The notes beneath the pieces were generated by a model. The model searched no databases, was not told where the DNA came from, and worked only from the letters and a program-made list of their open reading frames with translations. Of a stretch of 64,000 nucleotides of DNA, positions 19,188 to 25,495 are shown in pieces. How positions within the stretch are numbered: position 1 is the stretch's first letter; every line of letters begins with the position of its first letter. Source of the DNA: Candidatus Arcticimaribacter forsetii (GTDB taxonomy: Bacteria; Bacteroidota; Bacteroidia; Flavobacteriales; Flavobacteriaceae); contig NZ_OU342399.1 in the NCBI RefSeq assembly GCF_910589745.1, positions 1-64,000 of the forward strand, in the 5' to 3' direction. Position numbers and translations under genes: made by a program.

Positions 19188-19664
19188 ATGAGTAAAACAT
19201 CCTACTACACTCAAGAAGGTTTAGATAAATTAAAAGAAGAACTAAACCACCTTAAAGATATTGAACGCCCAAAAGCTTCTCAAGCAATAGCTGAGGCTAG
19301 AGACAAGGGTGATTTAAGTGAAAACGCTGAATATGATGCTGCTAAAGAAGCTCAAGGTATGCTAGAAATGCGCATTGCTAAAATGGAAGAAAATTATGCA
19401 AATGCACGTCTCATAGATGAGTCACAATTAGATGTATCCAAAGTATTGGTTCTTTCGACGGTAGAATTATTAAATAAATCTAACGGCATGAAAATGACCT
19501 ATACTCTAGTTGCTCAAAGTGAAGCCGATCTAAAGTCAGGAAAGATATCTGTAAATTCTCCTATAGGTAAAGGTTTACTTGGTAAAAAAGTTGGAGAAAT
19601 GGCACAAATCAATGTCCCTAACGGAACAATTGAACTAGAAATAACAAAAATTAGCAGAAACTAG
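19188..19664 (+). CDS. greA: Transcription elongation factor GreA
   Basis: GreA rescues backtracked RNA polymerase by stimulating transcript cleavage. The 158 residues show an N-terminal coiled coil (about 10-75) with the conserved tip DLSENAEYDAAKE (about 43-55), whose acidic residues reach the polymerase active site. A C-terminal FKBP-like domain follows, ending GTIELEITKIS, with SPIGKGLLGKKVGE as the family signature. The HIT gene begins directly after the TAG stop, so both are translated from one transcript. Confidence 0.96.
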   Translation: MSKTSYYTQEGLDKLKEELNHLKDIERPKASQAIAEARDKGDLSENAEYDAAKEAQGMLEMRIAKMEENYANARLIDESQLDVSKVLVLSTVELLNKSNGMKMTYTLVAQSEADLKSGKISVNSPIGKGLLGKKVGEMAQINVPNGTIELEITKISRN

Positions 19665-20054
19665 ATGGCTAGTATTTTCTCAAAAATTATTGCTGGAGAA
19701 GTTCCATGCTACAAAATTGCTGAAGATAATCATCACATCGCCTTTCTCGATGTAAATCCGAATGCAAAAGGACATACCTTGTGCGTTCCAAAAAAAGAAG
19801 TAGATAAAATCTTTGATCTAGACCCTCAAGATTATATGGAATTAATGAATTTTTCTCGAAAAATTGCTTTAGCAATGAGATCCGTAATCCCATGTAAGCG
19901 AATTGGAATGACCGTTATTGGCCTTGAAGTTCCTCACACCCACGTACATTTAATACCTCTAAATGGAATGGACGATGCAACTTTTGGGAAAAAAGAAACC
20001 ATTGATGCTGAGGAAATGAGTGCTTTGGCTACTAAAATAGCCGCTGCTCTTTAA
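19665..20054 (+). CDS. HIT family hydrolase/transferase
   Basis: This 129-residue protein of the histidine triad family acts on nucleotide phosphoramidates or dinucleoside polyphosphates. The family start FSKIIAGEVPCYKIAED and the triad HTHVHLIPL (His about 103, 105 and 107) are present. One oddity is 'PHTHVHLIP' without the usual QxVxH lead. Its ATG directly follows the greA stop. It converges with the histidine kinase 6 nt further on. The exact substrate is not known for bacterial HIT proteins of this kind. Confidence 0.92.
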   Translation: MASIFSKIIAGEVPCYKIAEDNHHIAFLDVNPNAKGHTLCVPKKEVDKIFDLDPQDYMELMNFSRKIALAMRSVIPCKRIGMTVIGLEVPHTHVHLIPLNGMDDATFGKKETIDAEEMSALATKIAAAL

Positions 20055-20060
20055 ACTATT

Positions 20061-21218
20061 TTATTTTTTCAATCGGATCTGAAAAGTAGATCCCTTACCG
20101 AGTTCTGATTTCAAAACACTTACGGTTCCTTTGTGGTATTCTACTATAATTCTTTTTACCAAGGAAAGCCCCAAGCCCCAGCCTCGTTTTTTAGTAGTAA
20201 AGCCTGGATTAAATATTCGTTTTATGTTTTTAGGAGCAATTCCTTGCCCAGAATCAGAAACAAGGATAGAAACAATTTGAGCAGAATGGGATACTTTGAT
20301 CGTCAATACACCTTTCCCTTTCATTGCATCTATTGCATTCTTAATTAAATTTTCTAAAGTCCAACTGTATAAAGGGATATTTATAGGAATTTTAATCACT
20401 TCCTCTGGCAGGTCAACAGACCATTCGATCAATTGAGAGCTCCGTTTTTTTAAATAAGCAACTGCCTCTTTAGTCGCTTCAATAACATCGCTGTTTTCTA
20501 ACTCTGGTAGCGAACCAACCTTCGAAAAGCGCTCCGTAATTACGGTAAGACGGTTAACATCTTTTTCCATTTCATCAAGCGATGCTGGGGCAATATTTTG
20601 TTCTTTTAAAAGCGTAATCCACCCCATTAAAGAACTCAAAGGAGTTCCAATTTGGTGCGCTGTTTCTTTTGCCATTCCAGCCCATAGACGGTTTTGTTCT
20701 GAAATTCTTGAGGTTTGAAAAAAGAAAAACAAAACAGTTGTAAAAAGTGAAAGGATGAGCAGCAAAACTAAAGGGTAATACTGAAGCTTTTTGAGTAACT
20801 CGGAGTCCCCATAAAATAATGTTTGATTCACTATATTCTTATACTGAATTGGTATTGAACTATTCTCCCTCTTGAATTGATTTAATAAATTATATAATTC
20901 TAACGAGTCCTTGTCTTTAGAAACATCCCATTCAATATTCTTAAAACCTTTAATATAACCCGAAGAATTTACCCGAATCATTGGGGTCACTCCTATTTTC
21001 TGAAGTACATCAAACGCAAGAACGCCATAATCTTTGCTTAGGTCTGTATTTTGAATTAATTCCTGTTGAGCAGTAGCCCATAATTCCATTTTTACACGTT
21101 CTTCTTCCTTTAAAATCTGAAAAAGAATATTGGTATTCCACAAAATAAGGGCAACAATACCAAAAACGGATAAAAACATCCAAGGTTTAATCTTATTCTG
21201 AGAAGAAAAACTGCGCAT
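20061..21218 (-). CDS. Orphan sensor histidine kinase
   Basis: This 385-residue membrane kinase has a first helix (about 13-32), a periplasmic sensor segment (about 33-147) of unknown fold, and a second helix (about 149-167). The cytoplasmic part carries the H-box AKETAHQIGTPLSSL with phospho-acceptor His188, the N-box ENLIKNAIDAM, the G1 box VSDSGQGIAP, and GWGLGLSLVKRIIVEYHKG. There is no HAMP domain of normal length between helix 2 and the H-box. No response regulator is adjacent, so its partner and signal are unknown. It sits next to greA-HIT in an apparently core neighbourhood. Confidence 0.9.
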   Translation of the reverse strand: MRSFSSQNKIKPWMFLSVFGIVALILWNTNILFQILKEEERVKMELWATAQQELIQNTDLSKDYGVLAFDVLQKIGVTPMIRVNSSGYIKGFKNIEWDVSKDKDSLELYNLLNQFKRENSSIPIQYKNIVNQTLFYGDSELLKKLQYYPLVLLLILSLFTTVLFFFFQTSRISEQNRLWAGMAKETAHQIGTPLSSLMGWITLLKEQNIAPASLDEMEKDVNRLTVITERFSKVGSLPELENSDVIEATKEAVAYLKKRSSQLIEWSVDLPEEVIKIPINIPLYSWTLENLIKNAIDAMKGKGVLTIKVSHSAQIVSILVSDSGQGIAPKNIKRIFNPGFTTKKRGWGLGLSLVKRIIVEYHKGTVSVLKSELGKGSTFQIRLKK

Positions 21219-21294
21219 AATTAAAAATCTACTGCAACGAAGATAAGATAAAAAGGAAAAAGGGATTGAATGAAGCTAGCTAGGTAAATTTTTA

Positions 21295-21302
21295 TATTTT
21301 TG
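21295..21302 (+). promoter_or_regulatory. Bacteroidota -7 box before the DUF3127 gene
   Basis: TATTTTTG fits TAnnTTTG, 22 nt before the ATG at 21325. No -33 TTTG at the right spacing was found. Confidence 0.4.
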
Positions 21303-21324
21303 TCGCTAGTAAAATTTAAGAAAC

Positions 21325-21699
21325 ATGGAAGTAGTAGGTAAAGTAAAATGGCTTGATGAAACAAAGACATACGGAAGTAATGGATTTAGAAAACGTGAAG
21401 TTGTAATCACAACTGAAGAACAGTATCCACAACACATATTAGTTGAATTCGTTCAAGACAAATGCGAGTTATTAGATTCGTTCAATGTGGGGCAAAACGT
21501 GAAAATCGGAATCAATCTCAGAGGAAGAGAGTGGGTAAACCCTCAAGGAGAAACAAAATACTTTAACTCTGTTCAAGGATGGAGAATCGAGGGTCAATCT
21601 GCTGGAGCACCATCAGAGATGCCTCCAATGCCACCACCAGCTTCGTTTCAAGCAACTGAAGAAGCGGATAAGAATGTAGAAGATGATCTTCCATTTTAA
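21325..21699 (+). CDS. DUF3127 protein with SSB-like acidic tail
   Basis: This 124-residue protein starts MEVVGKVKWLDETKTYGSNGFRK... and matches the DUF3127 family, whose members look like OB-fold, single-strand-binding-type proteins. After a folded core (about 1-95) there is a proline- and methionine-rich linker (PPMPPPAS) and an acidic end VEDDLPF. That end closely resembles the DDDIPF tip by which SSB recruits repair and replication proteins. It is a single gene between the histidine kinase and rplM. DNA binding is inferred from family and tail, not shown. Confidence 0.85.
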   Translation: MEVVGKVKWLDETKTYGSNGFRKREVVITTEEQYPQHILVEFVQDKCELLDSFNVGQNVKIGINLRGREWVNPQGETKYFNSVQGWRIEGQSAGAPSEMPPMPPPASFQATEEADKNVEDDLPF

Positions 21700-21781
21700 A
21701 GAAGTCTTTCGTCAAAAAACGCTTATACATTGAACATAAGGAAGCTAGTTCCAAACTTTTAGTAAAAAAGATTGTCTGGCT

Positions 21782-21813
21782 ATTGGCAAAAAAAAATTAA
21801 TGTAGTACATTTG
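21782..21813 (+). promoter_or_regulatory. Bacteroidota promoter of rplM-rpsI
   Basis: ATTG at 21782-21785, 20 nt, then TACATTTG at 21806-21813. Transcription would start near 21820, leaving a leader of about 38 nt before rplM. The leader holds AAAGGAGG at about 21823, but it is 27 nt from the start codon and so too far to act as a normal ribosome site. Confidence 0.7.
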
Positions 21814-21857
21814 CAGCCCTCTAAAGGAGGAAAACGTACACATAAAAAACATATATT

Positions 21858-22313
21858 GTGAATACACTAAGTTACAAAACTATATCTGCTAACAGCAACA
21901 CCGTTGATAAACAATGGGTTGTAGTAGATGTTGCAGGAATGCCCCTAGGAAGAATGGCTTCTGAAGTTGCCAAAATCATTAGAGGTAAAAACAAACCGAA
22001 TTACACTCCACACGTAGACTGTGGCGATAATGTTATCGTTATAAATTCAGATAAGATTGAATTATCAGGAGACAAGTGGAAGCAAAAAGTATACATTCGT
22101 CACACAGGTTTTCCTGGAGGACAGCGCAAATTAACAGCTGAACAATTATACAACAAGAGTTCAACTCGTTTAGTAGAAAATGCTGTACGTGGAATGTTAC
22201 CAAAAAATAAATTAGGTGCTGTTTTATATAGAAACCTGAAAGTATTTAGTGGAGCGGAACATACTCATGAAGGGTTAAATCCAACTACTATCAAATTAAG
22301 CAAATTCAAATAA
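21858..22313 (+). CDS. rplM: 50S ribosomal protein L13
   Basis: L13 is an early assembly protein of the large subunit. The 151 residues match the family: WVVVDVAGMPLGRMASEVAKI, HVDCGDNVIVINSDKI and AVRGMLPKNKLG are conserved. A GTG start at 21858 is used because Bacteroidota L13 proteins begin close to NTLSYKT. The gene overlaps rpsI by one base (TAATG), the normal L13-S9 pair, and the pair has its own promoter. Confidence 0.97.
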   Translation: MNTLSYKTISANSNTVDKQWVVVDVAGMPLGRMASEVAKIIRGKNKPNYTPHVDCGDNVIVINSDKIELSGDKWKQKVYIRHTGFPGGQRKLTAEQLYNKSSTRLVENAVRGMLPKNKLGAVLYRNLKVFSGAEHTHEGLNPTTIKLSKFK

Positions 22314-22699
22314 TGGAGGTAATACACACAATCGGACGTCGTAAGACTTCAGTAGCTCGAATTTTCATTTCAGAAGGAAAAGGAGCAATGACCGTTAATA
22401 AAAAAGATTACACAGAATATTTCCCAACACCAACTTTACAGTACAAAGTGGTTCAGCCTTTTGCTCTTACAGGAACAGAAGGAAACTATGATGTAAAAGT
22501 AACCGTTGTAGGTGGAGGAACAAACGGACAAGCGGAAGCAGTTCGTTTAGCTATTTCTCGTGCATTATGCCAAATCAACGAAGAAAACCGCGAAACTCTT
22601 AAGCCAGAAGGTTTATTAACTCGTGATCCTCGTATGGTTGAGCGTAAGAAATTCGGTCAGAAGAAAGCTCGTAAGAAATTCCAGTTCTCTAAACGTTAA
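22313..22699 (+). CDS. rpsI: 30S ribosomal protein S9
   Basis: S9 of the small subunit, with a C-terminal tail reaching the P-site tRNA. The 128 residues show the start IHTIGRRKTSVARIF, the GGGTNGQAEAVRLAISRAL segment and the basic tail RKKFGQKKARKKFQFSKR. The terminal KR is the conserved tRNA-contacting end. It is translationally coupled to rplM by a one-base overlap. A weak inverted repeat (TCCTTTT/AAAAGGA, 22709-22726) follows but has no T run behind it. Confidence 0.97.
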   Translation: MEVIHTIGRRKTSVARIFISEGKGAMTVNKKDYTEYFPTPTLQYKVVQPFALTGTEGNYDVKVTVVGGGTNGQAEAVRLAISRALCQINEENRETLKPEGLLTRDPRMVERKKFGQKKARKKFQFSKR

Positions 22700-22756
22700 T
22701 ATTTTTTGTCCTTTTTAAAAAAAGGATTCGTTCATATTTTAATAACCCGTTGCCCA

Positions 22757-22813
22757 CTCGTGCAAGCGAGATTTAGTTTAGCATCTAAATGGTAGAGGCC
22801 TTTGAAAAAAGCC
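22757..22813 (+). promoter_or_regulatory. Candidate structured leader of rpsB
   Basis: Three short hairpins lie in a row just before rpsB: CTCG/CGAG (22757-22770), ATTTAG/CTAAAT (22771-22790, 6 perfect pairs, directly abutting the first) and GGC..TTT/AAA..GCC (22797-22813). The run ends 40 nt before the rpsB ATG. Ribosomal protein genes often carry autoregulatory leaders, so this may be an S2-binding site. No known family was matched. Confidence 0.4.
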
Positions 22814-22852
22814 ACTTTACTATTGCTAACTACGGAACGTAAACTAACAACA

Positions 22853-23677
22853 ATGGCAAACATCGACGTAAAAGACCTGTTAAATGCAGGCGTACATTTC
22901 GGTCACTTAACCCGAAAATGGAATCCAAACATGGCTCCTTACATTTACATGGAGCGTAATGGAATCCACATCATCAACCTTTACAAAACTGCAGCTAAAA
23001 TTGACGAAGCAGCTGATGCAATGAAAAAAATTGCAGCATCTGGTCGTAAAATTTTATTTGTTGCTACCAAAAAACAGGCTAAAGATATCGTTGCTGAAAA
23101 AGCAGGAAATATCAAAATGCCATACATCACTGAGCGTTGGCCTGGTGGGATGCTTACTAACTTTGTAACGATTCGTAAAGCTGTAAAGAAAATGGCAGCT
23201 ATCGATCGTATGAAAAAAGATGGTACATTCGAAACTCTTTCTAAGAAAGAAAAATTACAAGTTGACCGTCTTCGTGCTAAACTTGAAAAAAACTTAGGTT
23301 CAATTACAGACATGACTCGTCTTCCAGGAGCATTATTTGTAGTAGACATTAAGCGTGAGCACATTGCAATTAAAGAAGCTCAGAAATTGAAAATTCCAAT
23401 TTTTGCAATGGTAGATACAAACTCTGATCCTAGAGATGTAGATTACGTGATTCCTGCAAATGATGATGCTTCTAAATCGGTTGACAAAATCTTAAGCTTA
23501 GTAACAGAAGCAGTTGCTTCAGGACTTAAAGATCGTCAATCAGAAAAAGACGCTGAAAACAAAGGACAAGAAGAAGCTCCTGCTGTAGCAGCTGCTCCAG
23601 TAGCGGAAGCACCAGTAGCAGAAACTGCTCCAAAAGCGGAAGCTAAAGAAGAAGGGGAAGCTCCAAAAGAAGCTTAG
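22853..23677 (+). CDS. rpsB: 30S ribosomal protein S2
   Basis: S2 binds the small subunit late in assembly and helps to hold S1. The open frame extends to a TTG at 22802, but the family start (MANIDVKDLLNAGVHFGH) is at ATG 22853, giving 274 residues. Core motifs include GVHFGHLTRKWNPNM, FVATKKQAKDIV, ERWPGGMLTNF and VDTNSDP. After about 228 there is a low-complexity tail rich in Ala, Pro, Glu and Lys (APVAEAPVAETAPKAEAKEE). Such tails are common in Bacteroidota S2. The tsf gene follows after 28 nt. Confidence 0.96.
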   Translation: MANIDVKDLLNAGVHFGHLTRKWNPNMAPYIYMERNGIHIINLYKTAAKIDEAADAMKKIAASGRKILFVATKKQAKDIVAEKAGNIKMPYITERWPGGMLTNFVTIRKAVKKMAAIDRMKKDGTFETLSKKEKLQVDRLRAKLEKNLGSITDMTRLPGALFVVDIKREHIAIKEAQKLKIPIFAMVDTNSDPRDVDYVIPANDDASKSVDKILSLVTEAVASGLKDRQSEKDAENKGQEEAPAVAAAPVAEAPVAETAPKAEAKEEGEAPKEA

Positions 23678-23705
23678 TCTTAACTTATTTTAAATAATTA
23701 TACAG

Positions 23706-24527
23706 ATGAAAATTACTGCATCAGAAGTAAATAAATTACGTCAGGCCACAGGAGCTGGAATGATGGATTGTAAAAATGCGCTTGTAGAAGCGGAAGGAAA
23801 TTTTGACCTTGCGGTTGAAAACCTAAGAAAAAAAGGACAAAAAGTTGCTGCAAAACGTGCAGACCGTGATTCAGCTGAAGGTGCTGTTTTAGCAAAAGTA
23901 AATGCTGATAACACTGCTGCTGTTATTGTTTCTGTAAACTGTGAAACTGATTTTGTTGCTAAAAACGATTCCTACCTTGCTCTTGCTAACTCTATCTTAG
24001 ATGTTGCATTAAACCAAACATCACTAGAAGGTCTTCTAGCTGCTGACTTTGGTGGAATGACTGTAGCAGAAAAATTAATCGAACAAACTGGTGTTATCGG
24101 AGAGAAAATCGAAATCGGTGGTTTCGAAAGAATCGAAGATGCCTTTGTAGGTAGCTACATCCACGCTGGAAACAGAATAGCAACAATTGTTGGACTTTCT
24201 GCTCCTGTAGAAGGTGCTGCGGAAGCTGCTAAGAACGTTGCAATGCAAGCTGCTGCAATGAACCCATTAGCTTTAAACGAAGATGGTGTTGATGCTTCAG
24301 TAATCGAAAAAGAAATTGAAATTGCAAAAGATCAATTACGCGCAGAAGGAAAACCAGAAGCTATGTTAGACAACATCGCAAAAGGAAAAATCAAGCGTTT
24401 CTTTAAAGACAATACTTTAGTAAACCAAGATTATATTAAAGACAGTAAACAAAGTGTAGCACAATACGTAAAATCTGTAGATGCAGATCTTACTGTTACA
24501 AACTTTAGACGTTTAGCTTTAGGATAA
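23706..24527 (+). CDS. tsf: Elongation factor Ts
   Basis: EF-Ts is the nucleotide exchange factor for EF-Tu. The 273 residues begin with the UBA-like helical domain (ASEVNKLRQATGAGMMDCKNAL, split by a turn) and contain the EF-Tu contact VNCETDFVAKND (about 78-89). The rest forms the two-lobed core, ending SVDADLTVTNFRRLALG. It is co-transcribed with rpsB and followed by a strong terminator. Confidence 0.97.
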   Translation: MKITASEVNKLRQATGAGMMDCKNALVEAEGNFDLAVENLRKKGQKVAAKRADRDSAEGAVLAKVNADNTAAVIVSVNCETDFVAKNDSYLALANSILDVALNQTSLEGLLAADFGGMTVAEKLIEQTGVIGEKIEIGGFERIEDAFVGSYIHAGNRIATIVGLSAPVEGAAEAAKNVAMQAAAMNPLALNEDGVDASVIEKEIEIAKDQLRAEGKPEAMLDNIAKGKIKRFFKDNTLVNQDYIKDSKQSVAQYVKSVDADLTVTNFRRLALG

Positions 24528-24548
24528 TTTTTAGCTTATATTCTATTA

Positions 24549-24577
24549 AAAATCGCTCTAAAGAGCGATTTTTTTTT
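24549..24577 (+). terminator. Intrinsic terminator after tsf
   Basis: AATCGCTC, loop TAAA, GAGCGATT, followed by eight or more T residues (stem 24551-24570). A strong rho-independent terminator for rpsB-tsf. Confidence 0.9.
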
Positions 24578-24584
24578 GCCTTGA

Positions 24585-24625
24585 TCTCGTTACAATTTGT
24601 TTTCAACAAATCACTCGATCTGACC
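24585..24625 (+). repeat. Hairpin repeat unit 1a (forward)
   Basis: Layout: arm TCTCGTTAC (24585-24593), stem ATTTGTT / loop TTC / stem AACAAAT (24595-24611), then arm CACTCGATCTGACC. The same two arms recur with different stems in the other units at 24.7 and 28.35-28.55 kb. It starts a few bases after the tsf terminator. Confidence 0.75.
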
Positions 24626-24702
24626 ATGCTGAGTATTTCGAAAATCTCAATCCAGGCTATGCCAAAGGACGATCTGACCGAGGCTAGTAATCACGAACCA
24701 CA

Positions 24703-24743
24703 GTCAGGTCGAGTGAACGGAGGAACGACGTTTATATCGAGAC
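24703..24743 (-). repeat. Hairpin repeat unit 1b (inverted)
   Basis: On the minus strand: arm TCTCGATAT, weak stem AACG / CGTT over a 9-nt loop, then arm CACTCGACCTGAC. It lies one base beyond the stop codon (24744) of the decayed minus-strand gene. Between 1a and 1b lies a core (minus strand ATTACTAGCCTCGGTCAGAT) that also occurs, with one change, at 28491-28510. Confidence 0.7.
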
Positions 24744-25043
24744 CTATTCCTTCTTCCTCTTACTCGTATGTTTCAATTTCAAAACAGCAAAATTTAGTTC
24801 TATGGTAGTTTCGGACTCTGTTTCTGTATTATTTTGATCTAACAAGTCTGCCATAAGCTCCCCGCTTTTTGAAGCAAACTGTTCTTTTTATCTTCAGAAG
24901 CCAAACTTGCTGAAGATACTGTTTGTTGAAGGGCTCGCAACTTAGCAAAGGTTTCTATGATTAAAAAAGTGGTTTGAGTGGCTTGTTTACTTTTCAGGAT
25001 TGTTGCCAGCATATACAAACCTTTTTCGGATGGTTGTCTTTCA
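24744..25043 (-). pseudogene. Decayed ORF6N/antirepressor-like gene, 3' part
   Basis: Two minus-strand frames together give a recognisable C-terminal end. The first reads HERQPSEKGLYMLATILK, then SKQATQTTFLIIETFAKLRA and KNSLLQKAGSLWQTC before a stop. A shift at the run of five T at 24866-24870 (five A on the coding strand, apparently once six) changes this to KSGELMADLLDQNN, then TETESETTIELNFAVLKLKH and SKRKKE, stop at 24744. This resembles phage antirepressor/ORF6N-type DNA-binding proteins of Bacteroidota. The N-terminal half is missing. It could be a true remnant or a one-base assembly error plus a deletion. Confidence 0.55.
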
Positions 25044-25218
25044 TGAATTTTAAGGCTCCAGGCTGGAATGGATCGGTTAAAACAATACCATCTATAAAAT
25101 GAGTTGCAGGCGTATGGATTGCCAGGAGTTCGTTGTTAGAAATATAAACATCTCCGTAAATGCCAACTTGGGCAAAACAGAATGGACTAATAAGTAATAA
25201 TAATAATTTGACTTTCAC
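25044..25218 (-). pseudogene. Truncated start of a secreted surface protein
   Basis: A GTG at 25218 opens MKVKLLLLLISPFCFAQVG, a clear Sec signal peptide, followed by YGDVYISNNELLAIHTPATH and VLTDPFQPGALKF. This is the usual start of large flavobacterial secreted/adhesin-type proteins. After about residue 55 the homology ends and the DNA continues as the antirepressor-like remnant in another frame, so the frame ends at 24994 with unrelated residues. It looks like a deletion joining two genes. Expression as a short secreted peptide of 74 residues is possible but not supported. Confidence 0.55.
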
Positions 25219-25495
25219 AAAAAGATATATTGCACAATATTATATATTTAAATATATATTATTATGGCTATTATGCCAAAGTGGTAGTTATAATTAATAG
25301 GTGGTATGATTTATGTTATGTGTGGTAAAATCAAAACTTTATTAACTATATATAAGTAGGTTTTTAAAGATTTTGACTCTCATTTTAATCAAAAAAGGGG
25401 ATTATAAACTAAAAAACAGCCTGTTTAGATTCTATTTGATCTTGGGTTAAAAAAACCATTTCATTTTGTATCTTTTGGACTTAAAAAAATAAAGA
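25219..25495. other. AT-rich gap before polA with long palindrome
   Basis: No gene was found. The stretch is extremely A/T-rich. It contains a 28-nt palindrome centred at 25249/25250 (arms of 14 nt with one mismatch, 25236-25263), followed by a small TGGC/GCCA hairpin at about 25265-25278. Just before polA, TATCTTTTGG (about 25468) is a loose -7 element. The palindrome could act as the 5' flank or terminator of the remnant, or be a relic of the rearrangement. Confidence 0.4.

Noticed and set aside
22709-22726. Terminator after rpsI
   Set aside because: TCCTTTT/AAAAGGA can pair, but no T run follows, so I do not call it a terminator.
22741-22813. tRNA-like folding before rpsB
   Set aside because: No acceptor stem, no T-loop GTTC and no anticodon arm of the right size.
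24581-24808. A 75-residue plus-strand frame
   Set aside because: It is made only of the hairpin repeats and the antisense of the decayed gene; no family resemblance.
24994-25218. Intact 74-residue secreted protein
   Set aside because: The last part has no similarity to the first and is an out-of-frame reading of the antirepressor-like remnant.
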